The notes: generated by a model not told the origin, from the letters alone. A DNA stretch of 64,000 nt from Bactrocera neohumeralis (GCF_024586455.1 NC_065922.1:15558089-15622088); one strand, 5' to 3'; positions 46,500 through 58,000 are shown, counted from the stretch's first letter. Program-made: numbers and translations.

Positions 46500-46525
46500 G
46501 GATATTGAAAAAGAAAGAGCAGCAG
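46500..46525 (-). promoter_or_regulatory. Candidate 5'-TOP transcription start of RpS14
   Basis: On the minus strand the sequence CTCTTTCTTTTTC (46519-46507) is a pyrimidine tract like the start sites of ribosomal protein genes. It lies about 330 bp before the acceptor at 46178. The donor of the first intron is not clear, so the link is an inference. Confidence 0.4.
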
Positions 46526-46529
46526 TTTT

Positions 46530-48870
46530 TAGCTGTCAAAAGTGTCATTAGCAGCGCAAACGTCAAAACTGCTAGAAAATCAGGGTTGCAAACTCGATTG
46601 CTTTGTACGATTAGCACAACGGATAAAATTTATATTTTTACTTATATTTTCAATCCAGTAATATTTATTTTCCAGGAAGATTTCGTGCTTAGAAACCTAT
46701 TTTATTATTTTGAACTTGATATAATTATGTACAATTTTCGTATAACTATAATTACTGAATACAAGTTGCTCTGGATGGGTTTTATTAAAGGATGTAGAGT
46801 GCAACAAGAATTTGGAGATGCTTTGAGGAGCCATAGGCAGCAAAAACACATCATAACAGTTAGCTTTTATTAAACAAATTTCGGAAAATTCGGAACTGAT
46901 ATAACACTGTCATAAGATTTTATTACTCAATTATTTAAAAGGAAGACGAAGAAAGCATATAATTTAATAAAATCAAACCACAGTCCTCTGTATGAAGGTA
47001 TTTGATTACAGATACAACCCTGCATTTTAGAATTCGCCGCACTGCAATATATAGCTATCACTTTCATACAGTTTGTTATCAAAAACATTCCTTTTCACTT
47101 ACGCCACCGTAATCAGGTGAGAGGGAGATGATCATTTTCCTTTTCCCAAATGCATCGATAATCCAAAGCGTTGCCACTACGGCAAGTTCAACGGCCTTCT
47201 GTAAAGTTTTGAATATTTTTATAGAAGGAATTGTCTGTTTGAAGCGTTTTGCAACTGTAATAACGTAAATATTAATTACTTATTTTGCTTTTTTTTCATT
47301 ATTTGATTTTATAATAATATATATAGTCGACTTAGTTCCTAATTCATTATTATAGTGTTTGAAAAATTTGTTTAGAAATTTTGGGAGATTTTAGCTGAAT
47401 TTTGTGCCCCACTTCTTCATGCTGGCAGCATCGCTGGACCGTACGAGTGTGTGTGTGCGTTTTGTGTTCCAAAGAAATTCTGTGTGTGAAAATTTGGCGA
47501 TGAAAAATTGGGAATTAGATGAAATTATCGCATAGAAAAACTGGAAAATGTGTAGAAAACTATATTAGAAACGGTTTAAATATGAATTTGTTGAAATGAT
47601 GTGCGAAACGCTGTTATGAAATGTCAAAAATATTAAGTGAATGAGTGGCTTGAATCTGCCTACGATTGTCAGGGGCACTCGTTCATTTTCCTTTCGGTAG
47701 TAGAATCGAATAATTGTCTCAACTTAAATTATGTGAAAATTAGCTGAAAACTTAAAAAAGTGTTAAATTTATTTAACGAAAAAGTCATGTGACTTGACAG
47801 TAGTAATTCGAAACGTCCAAAAGAGTTGTAATCGCCTGAAATTGTATATTATTTTAGAAGACGATTTTCAATGAAAAGGGGTAGGGGAATATAGTTAGAA
47901 GTGAATGTTCATGCAAAGGAAAGCAAAAGTGGTGGAAGCATAGAAAAAAAGTTGGTGGAAAAAAAGAACTGGTTGCGGAGCGAAGAAAACAAAAGGCGAA
48001 GAACGAGTGGCAACAGTAACAACAATAACAACTGCCAGAACGTAAACAAGAACAAAGTTATGATTAAGGCGAATTAAAGTGTTGGATGACAATTGATAGC
48101 AAGAAAGTGGGTAAAAAAGAAACGAAGGAACATCACACGAATAAGGAGTTGTAAAAGAATTTAAAAAGACGAGCAGCTGGTTGCTCAGCCAACAATGCTG
48201 CTGCTGCTGCGCTGCTTTAACTGTGCATAATTTTATTTGTGTTGTGTAGCTGCGCTGCCTTGCGTCATCGTAAACGTTGACGTCCAAACGTTGTCGAACT
48301 CATCCGTGTACGATTGGTTTGTATTGTGCTATCGCGCTTATTCGTAGCATGCAATCCCGTTTGGTCGCTTCTTGATTTGTTTTGCGGTAGTGTTCGTTCG
48401 TCTTATTGTCGTCGCAATGTTCCGTGTTTCTCATGTTTTGGTAGGGGGGCAAATGAGAAAAAAATTATTAAATAAAAAGTAAATCAAATATCCCCAACAT
48501 TCGTGAAAGGCCGCGCAGACATCGAGGACGTGTTTGTATTCATCAACAACGGACTCGTTTATGTAGCACATCTCATAAGACTTGAAACTTTAGTGTAGAC
48601 CACTAAATGGACAAAATTTAATTGTCGTGATCGTCATCGTCGTCGAAATCGTACGGGAATATCAGTTGACAATTAAAAAAGAAATACGGGTTGAACACAG
48701 TAAACTGACTTGTAATATAATTAATATATATTTAACTGTACATATATACATATATTCATAAACAGTAACATACACATAAGTGAAGTTAATTAAAAACATA
48801 CATAAATTTAACTGCTAGTGGATTAATTTAGACACATACGCACACACACACACACACTGAGACTCAGAAA
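46530..48870. other. Non-coding interval between RpS14 and the Dora exon; probable 5' region of Dora
   Basis: No protein similarity in any frame. The plus strand between about 47640 and 48620 is rich in AAC/AAG triplets and short GTCGT repeats, like long leaders of insect regulatory genes. I cannot place a start site. Confidence 0.35.
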
Positions 48871-49013
48871 TTCTATGAACTCTTCATACGAAAAGGTTAA
48901 ATCATCCGTCGCGTCGCGAGTGTAAAACAACATAAATTAAAAGAGTGCTTGTTAATCACGTACGCAGCCCGCACAATTTTTGAGAAAATATTCTCTAAGC
49001 AAAGTTTGCATAA

Positions 49014-49455
49014 TATCGAAACACTTGGTATATAAAAACCAGCATCCTGGCGAACCGCAACGGTAACAACGGAAACGGTGGTGGTAGCGGTGGCGGCGGT
49101 AATAACGCTGCTGCTGGCGCCGCTGGTGGTGGTGGTGGTAATGCAGCAGAGGGATCGCGACGTAACGGCGCTGCTGCAGCGGCCAACGTTGCGGGGGGTG
49201 CTGGTGAGCAAGGCGCCGCAGCAGGTGCCGGAGCAGCTGAGTGGAATCCAGAAGAAATCGACCGTTTTAGCTTCGATGACTCTGATCGTTTTGAAGAAGA
49301 TTCACTCTGCAGTTGGAGCTCTGAGCCAGAGTCACTATGTAATAATTGGCGCGGTTGGAAGAAACCATCAAGTTTTGGTTTGACCAACCCAATAACGGCC
49401 AGCGCTAGTTCAACGCCTGCTAGCATTGTAGCGCGTAAAAGTGACACTGATGGTG
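49014..49455 (+). CDS. Dora: N-terminal coding exon of ZSWIM8/Dora orthologue (partial)
   Basis: An open frame from 49014 ends at a GTAAGT donor at 49456 (phase 1). The conserved part is EEIDRFSFDDSDRFEEDSLC, then SWSSEPESLCNNWRGWKKPS. It matches the N-terminus of ZSWIM8 proteins (RFSFEDSDRFEEDSLCS..EAESLCQNWRGWRK in vertebrates). ZSWIM8/Dora is the substrate receptor of a cullin-RING ubiquitin ligase that destroys Argonaute during target-directed microRNA degradation. Before the conserved block is about 55 residues of Gly/Ala/Asn-rich sequence. No in-frame ATG exists between the stop at 49011 and the block, so the true start is in an upstream exon or at a non-AUG codon. Later exons (SWIM zinc finger and beyond) are not in the window. 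Confidence 0.85.
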
Positions 49456-49734
49456 GTAAGTATATAATAACAAAACATATGACAAGAAGTACATAATTGT
49501 TAGGTACTTATATATTTACATATATCTTTATGTCAGTTTACTGTTTAATTTGCAGTTACAAGTTTTCTTTAACTGTAGATAGGCAAAGGGCAGGACTGCT
49601 TTTCGGTTTTGCAGTATTTAATTTCTATATGCATTAGAATCTTGTACTAAATTTGCTTTTGTCAAGAAGTTTGAGAAACAGAAGGAACCGACGGAGTCCC
49701 TATAAAATATAAATGTGCAATGGACGCATATAAA

Positions 49735-49935
49735 TGATCATACTATACAAACTGATGGTTCAAAATCAAGTTTACTTTATGGAAATTATTGTCGAAGGCA
49801 TCTGTATAATCTCCGAACAAATTGTGCCGATTGCACCGCTATACCATAGCATATACATATGTAGCTGTAATGCAAACCGAAGGCTTATCCTTGTATAGAC
49901 AACTTTTTTATTCGGCAAGATATCCTCACGACAGT
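49735..49935 (+). repeat. R154 repeat, degenerate monomer
   Basis: It shows ATACAAACTGATGGTTCAAA, CAATCTCCGAACAAATTGTG-like sequence, CACCGCTATACCATAGCATA and CGGCAAGATATCCTCACGA. These are blocks of the R154 unit in order with substitutions. Confidence 0.6.
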
Positions 49936-50957
49936 TCGTGTATGCAATCTTTTGTGTTTGTGTAGGGTATTATGCATCTGTTCAAGCGAAATTAATGTTT
50001 CTTTTTATTATTTTAAGCTCAAAATAATTCATAGACTTATCTGAAGAAATGAAGAAAAAGGAAGGGAAAATATTAAAAAAAAGTTTTGAGTCCGGAGTGG
50101 AGTTAAAGTTGATCAGAAATATATTAGAAAACCTAAAAATGTATTTCATTGGAACAATGGGAATCTTAATTTATTTTCCTCCAGTCAAATAGATACTAAC
50201 AAATACTAACCTCTTCGTTACGTTTACAACAAAAAATGCAGTAATAAACAGAAAAAAATAAACAAACCACCATAAGAGAACAATCGAAAATAATAAAAAC
50301 AAATTTTTTTCTTTTATATTTGAATGGAAATGTGCAAAAGGCAAGCGAAAAATGTAAACGCATGTGCAACTTGCTTGTTGCACCGAATACAGGCTATCAG
50401 TAGTTTGCAATTACAACAACTTTAGTTGGTAATTCTTTGGCGATTCTCTTTTACTGTCGCCCATTACCTTCACACGAGCAACTTGTGTTGCGCAACTCTG
50501 CTCGAGTTTTTTTCTCATTCTCTTTCACTTTACTTTAACCCATTGTCGCTTCTTTTTCCTTATAGGTATTTGGGCCACTCTATCACATATATTAATCAGC
50601 TCTGTCAATTAAGAAATACATTTTATTTATTAAAACAAACATATATCACCCTTTTTACTATCGTCTAAATCAATTTGTATGGCTTCCTCCATACATTTCA
50701 CAATATCTTTAATTAATTCGATTTTTTCGTCATACTCCATTTTCTAAAATATTTATATTATATTATGTATATTTGTATACATATTTGCAAATTACTTACC
50801 AAAAGATGAAATTAAATTTTTTAAATATATTCAAAATATTAATTTCAAAAAAATATACGCAAATGCAACTATGTTGTCGAAAATCGTCGCATCGAACTCT
50901 ACGAATAAGAACACAAAAATGCGAACAGTTGCCGCAACAAAAGTTGCCTCGCATGTA

Positions 50958-51000
50958 ACCCTATTGCACAGAGCACTGCCTACCCTATTGCACAGAGCTA
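50958..51000. repeat. Short direct repeat
   Basis: ACCCTATTGCACAGAGC occurs twice about 25 bp apart. It looks like a local slippage duplication. Confidence 0.7.
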
Positions 51001-52029
51001 ATTCCTGCCTAGTTGCAGTTTTTTCGAGCATTGAATCCATAGAACGCCCGCAGCTCCTGCGCTTCCAAGGCAACAACATGAACAGACACACACATGTGTG
51101 TGTATTTCATCTGCAAAGGCAATGACAGTGGACGCAACATACATTCGTATGCGTTCATCCGGTTTATTTTAAATGCACAAATACAATGGTACTTTGTTGC
51201 AGGGCTAATGTTGGTGCAACATTTTGCGTTTTTTTTCTAGTTCATTGGCTGCGTTGCTTGCGCGTTCTCGCAGATATTGCAACATTTTTATTTTATAACT
51301 TTTGTTGCAATATTGCTTTGAATTGTCTAAAAATAACAAGTTGCACTGAGTTCTTTTTAATTTTATTTTTTATTTTCTTTATGTGTTTATTTGTTTTTTT
51401 TTTTCATACCAGCTGGCTTCATGTTGTGCTCTTGCCTCCAGTGGCGGCAACATACTGCTCAATGTGTGTGTTTTGTGCATGGTGTTTTCCTTCTTTTGGA
51501 TAGGAGTCGATGCTGTTTGTATCGCTTTGAAAAATCACGGAATGAAATGCGTAGTACCATATAATCCTCTGTGGCATATGCATATAATGTTTGTTTTTTT
51601 TTTACTATTTTGCTTCTAATAGGGTAATAAGTGCCTTATAGTGCATATGCCACATGTGTTCGCTTCTACCTAGCCATCATTCCTTTAACCTCGAGCATTT
51701 TACTTTTCTTTACGTTAGTTGCACGTAGTGTTTCATTGTAAGCCTCTGTGTTTGTGGCTGAGTTTGTGTGAGTTGAATTGCCTGTGTTCGACATCACCTG
51801 TGTCTTGTCCTGTTGCTGGTTTCGACGTATTGCCTTCTCTAAACGTTGATATGTATACAGAGGGGGTAAAAATAATAGTCCTGTGACGAATAATACTTAT
51901 TCAAAATAAATTTAAATACAAAAATATTTTTTTAACGGTTTAGAATATAACAGTCAAATTATTGGATTAGCGCAATATTAGATTGAAAATATGCGAAAAA
52001 AAAGTTTAGTATGAAGTTTCAGTATTTTA

Positions 52030-52350
52030 TAATTCTTTATCCGGCCAAGAACTCTCAACTCGGCGGAATTCTGCCCCTACAACAAAAACAACAGGGTAGA
52101 TCTCCAAAAGTACAGCCCTTTGTCGGATAAAATCGGGGTACTTTTGTGGGAATACGAATTCCACGCTAGTGTCCTGCGTGGATCTATCCCCCATCTATGT
52201 ACATATGTCCTGCTACCCCTACACATCTGACACCCCTTTTCCTATGGTCTGCACCCGTCGAAACAGCACGTTTGCTGAACCTACCGTTGAATGCCCTCGA
52301 TGACAACTTATCTAATCCTTGCCATCCTAATGGGGACTAGATAACCATTA
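52030..52350 (+). mobile_element. Repeat D tail plus family C 3' end, sense orientation
   Basis: 52050-52090 has CAACTCGGCGGAATTCTGCC then CCTACAACAAAAACAACA (the tail of repeat D). 52195-52350 carries the last codons of family C (ACACATCTGACACCCC, CCCGTCGAAACAGCACGTTT, GATGACAACTTATCTAATCC, CATCCTAATGGGGACTAG). It is met tail-to-tail by an inverted copy at 52354. Confidence 0.7.
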
Positions 52351-52353
52351 AAA

Positions 52354-52640
52354 CGGTTATCAATCCCCGTTAGGATGGTAAGGGTTATCTGTGTTGTCAT
52401 CGACGTCATCTAATGGGAGGCACGGGAAGCGTGCTGTTTCGACTGGGTCGGACCAAAGGGAATAGGGCGTTAGATGAGTGCGGTTGGTGGGGCATGCAAA
52501 GAGGTGGTCAGTATCATGCGGAGACTCGTTGCATGCAGAACATATATTGGGTATGTCTGGGCACGACAACCGGGTGTACGCTACAGCATCCACTCACTGA
52601 ATATCTCTTTCCGACCCGGTCGAAACAGCCTATTTCCTAG
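52354..52640 (-). mobile_element. Family C (jockey-like) 3' end, minus orientation, tail-to-tail with neighbour
   Basis: 52593-52360 on the minus strand is open and encodes DIPNICSACNESPHDTDHLF, a CxxCxxxxHxxxH-type motif. Next is THLTPYSLWSDPVETARFPC, ending DDVDDNTDNPYHPNGD and a stop. This is the best-preserved family C C-terminus here. A further small sense fragment (CCGGTCGAAACAGCCTATTT) follows at 52614-52655. Confidence 0.8.
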
Positions 52641-52858
52641 ACCAACCGCTAATTGGCAAATAATTATTTATTTATCATCAAATTTTTGTTTAACAGGAAT
52701 AACATTTTTGTTGCTTTTATTGTTTCTCATTTATGCCTTGTAAAATTCTTCTGGCACAGTTCCGAAATTGTAACGGATAACTATAAATCGTTCTCTCTCT
52801 CTATTACCTTCTCTTTCTCTCATACCTTCTATCTCTCTCTTACCTTCCCTCTTTCTCA

Positions 52859-52881
52859 CTCTCTCTCTCTCTCTCTCTCTC
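52859..52881. repeat. (CT)n microsatellite
   Basis: Uninterrupted CT units within a longer CTCT/CTTT-rich region, 52790-52885. Confidence 0.95.
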
Positions 52882-53874
52882 CAAAAGTCGTTCTTCAGGT
52901 AATAGCGACTTTATTGTCCACGAGTTTCAATTTGAAATGTTACCATTTTAGTCAAAATAACCTATAACCAGGAGTTAAAATCTTGAGTTGCAAACTGCAA
53001 AGGCAAAAGTACCGCCGCATTGCTATTTTTTAACCAACACTGTACATGTAAAAATGCCCATATGTAAGTGCAATCGTTATTATTTCTGCGTTTATTTTCA
53101 TTTGCTCCTTGTCTATGCTTTCTGTCTGTCCGTCTGTCTAGCTTGTTTACTGGCCATCCTAGTGCTGTTCGGTGGTTGCTGAAGTTCGTGGCAGTTACAA
53201 GTTCTTGCCATTATTACCGTTTTCCAGCTCTTAAGATAAAGATATCCATCCACGTTCAACGCCGTGCCTTCACTACTTGCCACGTTCTGCCTTTGTTTTG
53301 ACCATTCTCTTGTCTCTTTATCTGTTTCTCTATATATGTTTGTGTGTGTGCGTGCCTCAACTGCTTCCCCTTGCCACTAGTGCGCGGCAGTGGTTATCTG
53401 CATGTTGGTCATACGCCATTTAACAATTGCCTGTTTGCCAGTCCTCCAGCCTTTCTGCTTGCTAGCCTGCCATTTTCCGATGTCAAGAAACCATTTCAAG
53501 GATTCTCGCGCTGTTGTTTTAAATGAAATTAAAATGATGACACGATTTAAACTTTTTTCCAACACAGAATATACTTATGTGTATGTTTGTTTGTGTTCAC
53601 GAGAGCTTCGTTCGTCCACTTGCCATACTAATTTGGTGCTTTATAAAATGTAAGTGGTTGTTCATTGATCTGGTGCTGTTGTTTTTATTGTTGTTATGGT
53701 TTTGTTAGTTTTTTCCTTTTGTTTCAGCATTTACTATACGCTCGTTGTCTGCTGTCAGTTGATCAGCTACTGATGATGCGGTATATTTAAGGTCCAGTAA
53801 AAATAGTTCCACTATTTTGTTATATCGGTTAAAATGATTCGATTTATTTTAATTTGTTTCTTGTAGTACCTACT

Positions 53875-54900
53875 TCTTCTTCTTTATTGGCGTAGACACC
53901 GCTTACGCGGTTATAGCCGAGTTAACAGCAGCGCGCCAGTTGTTCCTTCTTTTCGCTGTTTGGCGCCAATTGTCTTTCCAACGGGGTGGATGTCTTCCTC
54001 TTCCTCTGCTTCCCTCGGGCGGGTACTGCGTCGAATACTCTCAGAGCTGGATAGCCAGCCCCCGTCTCTTAATTCTACTCCATCGTCATCGATTGGGGAA
54101 TCGGGTTCGCCTTCTCCAGGCGTTAGGCTATCACTGCTTTTTAGCAGGCTGGAGAAGTGTTCCCTCCATAATTTTAGTATGCTCTGGGCATCGGTTACTA
54201 GATCAGTTCTGGGGATTCCACAATAGTATGCTCCGGTCTTGAAACTTTCTGTTAGTCGCCGAATTATTTCGTAGAATTTTCGAGTATTACCCCTGTCGGC
54301 CAACTTGTCAAGCTCTTCATACTCACGCATTTTGGCCTCTCTTTTTCTGCCTGCAAATGCGTCTCGCTTCCCACTTCAACTCTCTGTATCCATCTCATCC
54401 CGCACGTGTTGTGGTCGATCGTAACGTTGCGCGGTAGGCATCTTGTCTGTTAGTGGTCCGAGTCGATATTAGGACCCTGGAGCGTATGCTCATTTAAAAC
54501 ACTAGGAACGTGTCTTCCGTCTATCACAACATGATCAATTTGCTTGGTGGCTTTTCGATCCGGAGACAGCCAGGTTGCTTGATGAGTTTTCTTGTGCTGG
54601 AATCTGGTACGACAGATAACCATATTTGGGCCCAGCGGAGACGATCAGACTCAACCCTCTAGGGGATGTTTCATCGTGGACAATGAATTTACCGACCGTT
54701 GCACCAAAGATATCTCCTTTGTGTTGGAAGAGCGTTGGCGCTCATGTTGGAAGAACGCTTCGCTTTGATGCCGATTGTGGCAAAACTTTCATCCACCGGG
54801 GTGAATGCAAGGACACGGCGACGCAGTCTCTCTTCCAAAAAATGACATGTCAATGCCAAACTTCCGAAGATTATTACTTTCTCAGACGAGAATCGATGGA
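53875..54900 (-). mobile_element. Family A non-LTR copy with large internal deletions
   Basis: In minus orientation, 53875-54050 is the 3' part. The reading jumps near 54050 to the pre-reverse-transcriptase region: 54330-54060 encodes MREYEELDKLADRGNTRKFY, EIIRRLTESFKTGAYYCG and then LWREHFSSLL. Further upstream blocks (54400-54850) carry endonuclease-domain DNA, including the KFIVHDETSP region and a HPGG/KVLP-like end. The whole reverse transcriptase core is missing. Confidence 0.82.
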
Positions 54901-55134
54901 GAAAATCTGTCGTCACATACGTTTACTTTATTTATATAGCTAAGAAAACTATAAACTGTCTCCACAAGCTCTAATTTGGACAATTTATGCCATTTTATGT
55001 GCTGTTTCCATGAGCCCAAGATGGAGAGACACCAAACTATGAAATATCTTGTATTGACCGAATATTGAAGTAGTCATTGAGTTCATTAGTGTCTGCAGCG
55101 GAGTTTCAACTTCAATATGTCATATTCTTTCGCC

Positions 55135-55615
55135 GTTGTTGTTGTTGTAGCGGTATAAAACACTATTCAAGCAATTTCGAGGAATGGTGTCGAGTTGAGA
55201 GTCCTTGACCAAATACAAATTGGTGTCCGTTCCAGTTTCTTAGACCCGACTGTCGTGGATACAGATTCTTCCGTCTTTCTTTATTAATGCTTCACAGACA
55301 CTTTCAACCTAGTAATCTTGGAAGTTAGAATTGTGGAATAACCGAAAAAAGAGTCTGCATCATATTTTCTAAGAAAGAGTTGAAGAATATACATTCAAAA
55401 CTTCGAGCAGAAAGTAGCATGTGATGCATAAATCAGAACAATTAAAACGAGAAGCCATAACATTCCGATTTCGTAACCTTTGCGAGGCTGACATTGAAAC
55501 ATCTCGTCAGTCTTACTCTCGAACAACCTGGAGGCAAACTGAAACGGATATTAGCCGTCTCAACGGATTTGTTGTAGGCTCAAAGCGCTTTGGTGATTCC
55601 TGTTAGAATAGAGCT
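55135..55615 (-). repeat. Repeat D copy with (CAA)n tail, minus orientation
   Basis: The plus strand starts TTGTTGTTGTTGTAGCGGTA at 55138. It carries TTAGACCCGACTGTCGTGGA at about 55239, and shares the GACATTGAAACATCTCGTCA segment (about 55490) with the copy at 5767-6170. Confidence 0.6.
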
Positions 55616-56369
55616 CTTAATGACCTGATGATAAAACCAAACCCAGGCTCTTTAAAGAGATCTAGATAAAAGAGTGTGCTACCATTATGAATATACCATT
55701 ATTTTTCGTTAGAGATTGTCCACTCTAAACCCTGTTGAATAACCCAGTTTTTGTCTTAAAAGTTAAAATTTATATACATGCAATTTCCATATGCATTTCC
55801 CTCATATAATAAAATTGGCAAGTTTTCTATGATATTTAGTTTAAGTTTTCCACACATTTTATCTAGATTTCATATCGTCACTTCCGTGTGCACCGAGCGC
55901 CGAACGTCGCGCGAGCTTTGAGCAGCAGCGAACATTGAACGCTGAATTGACCTGACCCGCTTCGATGGCAATCTTTGGCGCTGTTGGTATTGTTGTTGGC
56001 GTTGCAATCATTTTAATTGAGGTTGTCACCGTGGCGATTCATGCTTGTGCATAGCCATAGCCGTCGGAAGACGAGGTGAACACCTCAAGAAAATTAAACA
56101 CGCGATAGGGTAAAAAAGTGCAATGAAGTGCAACGAAAGGGCTCCATATTTAAGTGGCGCTGGCAGTTACAAGCGACAAGTTACGAGGGTTACTGTGAAC
56201 ATAATTTTTAGCTGGTTAGAATAAGGTGGATCAAAAAACAGGAAAATTGTTTGGCGAATTAGAATAATATATATGAATGATCAGAGTAACTAATTGAGTG
56301 TTTGAGATATCTCTTTAAAATTTTACACATGTCCTTTTCTCCGAAAGAGGATGCACATTCGACGGAATC

Positions 56370-56560
56370 GCTGATGTTAGATCACTATATCATAGAGCTG
56401 GCAATCAATTGGACTTTGAAAATGAAGTCCTTCTATGAAAAACTTTTTTATTTACTAATATATCTTCAGAAAATCGACATGATCGGCTCACTATAGCATA
56501 TAGCAAGCTAAAGATCTTCTTAAAGATATTTTCCGCTATAAAAGAGAGACTCCATTCGAC
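56370..56560 (+). repeat. R154 repeat, degenerate monomer
   Basis: It contains AGTCCTTCTATGAAAAACTT, TTTATTTACTAATATATCTT and GATCGGCTCACTATAGCATA, in the R154 order. Confidence 0.6.
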
Positions 56561-56799
56561 TTAGATGTTGCGGCTAGGAAGATCTTCATTAAATAAATTA
56601 TCTACGATATTAGATTAGGTTAATCTGGTAGGCCAATAAGCATAAGACCAGTTTGGTCCTTTGTCTACGATATTACTCCTAGCTCAATCACGACAGCATT
56701 CGCTTTTTCAGGATTTGTATAAGGAAAGGTACGATTAGGAAATATCAGCTAAGGTCTTATTAAGACGTAATTTTTCCAATTGAAGTATGTTGTTGTCAG

Positions 56800-56925
56800 A
56801 CAAGAAAAGATTATTCCCCAAGTGATTTTGAAGAATGCTGTCGATTTCATAGTTCTTGGATAAATAACATTCCGGATCGGTTCCGGTTTCGTAGAACGGA
56901 CTGTCATGGCGATGGGTTTTCTGGT
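56800..56925 (-). repeat. Repeat D core, degenerate
   Basis: The plus strand has TTCCCCAAGTGATTTTGAAG, CATTCCGGATCGGTTCCGG and GTAGAACGGACTGTCATGGC, matching the D core. A GTTGTTGT remnant lies upstream at 56788. Confidence 0.5.
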
Positions 56926-56984
56926 CATATTACTTCTGTGTCTTTTCCTCTCTTTTTCTTATAAATACCGCTCATGTACTTGTC

Positions 56985-58000
56985 AGTCGTTCTTCCTTTT
57001 CGCTGATTGGAGCCAATCAAAGATTCCAAGCGCAGCCAGGTCCTTCTCCACCTGGTATTTCCAACAGAGTGGAGGTCTTCCTTTTTCTTTGCTTTTCCCG
57101 GCGTGTACTGAGCCGAATACCTTCAGAGCTAGAGTATGTTCGTCCATTCGGACGACATGACTGTTTGTTTAATGACAGGAGATATTTCGTCTTGCGCTAG
57201 ACCCATTTGCTTCGCTTCCTTATCTAGTCTGGAGAAAGCAGACCTAATGGTGCGGTTGTTGAGGCCAATGACATTAATCTCAATATCGTACGCCAGCAGC
57301 TGAACAATCTTATAGAAGATGGTACCTTCTCTATTTAGATGTGTACCTCGAATCATTTGTCCAAGATTAGATTGAATAATTCTGGTATTGCTTAACGTCA
57401 GCAATATTAGTTGTGCTGGGATACCAAATTGAGACATTGCGGGATAAAGGCAGCCCCCTTTCGTGCTGCAGCTTTCAAATCGACGAAAAGGTGGTGCGTG
57501 TCGATTGCCTTTGCACTTAAAATCCAAACGTCGGCCATGCTTTCGTCCGACCATATTCCTCAAAGAAGCTGATGCATGCTCCTTATCAGTTCTTTGCAGC
57601 TGTGTTTGAATAGCTCGTCCGGAAATCCATCGGCGCCAGCCGCTTTGTTGTTCTTTAGACGGGTAATTGCTATTCGAACTTCTTTATGGGCGGCAGATGG
57701 AGTCATGTGTAGAAATTCACACAAGTGAGGAAAGTTCTCTGATCGCCATTCACTTGGGATTGGCCAAAAACGATTCTTTTACATATGACTCAAGCCGCTC
57801 ACGACTTCTGGTTTTAGACCAAGTATCCTCTGGGTAGCCAAAGAACATCCGTTTGAAGGCGACTTATAAAGTGGGAATGCGAACCATCCCTCCTCAGGCT
57901 TGTGCGTTTGGGTTTGGGACCCGCCACGTAAAAAAACGCCCCCAATGAAAACTAATCAACAGCCTCGGACGAGAAACCCCCTTGTGATGACGACCATGGC
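56985..58000. mobile_element. Family A non-LTR, head-to-head rearranged copy
   Basis: 56985-57689 is in minus orientation. It has the 3' part, then a deletion near 57165, then coding DNA for KQMGLAQDEI, RTIRSAFSRLDKEA, LNREGTIFYKIVQLLAYDIE (YADD lost) and IPAQLI. It ends KEVRIAITRLKNNKAAGADG. At about 57690 the 5' leader starts in plus orientation (GCGGCAGATGGAGTCATGTG, GATCGCCATTCACTTGGGAT, ACATCCGTTTGAAGGCGAC, TGGGTTTGGGACCCGCCACG, GATGACGACCATGGCA). It is the clearest of the three head-to-head copies. Confidence 0.85.

Noticed and set aside
46418..46873. A 151-codon plus-strand open frame next to RpS14.
   Set aside because: It runs antisense to the likely RpS14 leader and through AT-rich DNA, with no similarity.
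47895..48287. A 130-codon minus-strand open frame upstream of the Dora exon.
   Set aside because: Phe/Val/Thr-rich translation of AAC/AAG-rich DNA; no start context, domain or splice logic.
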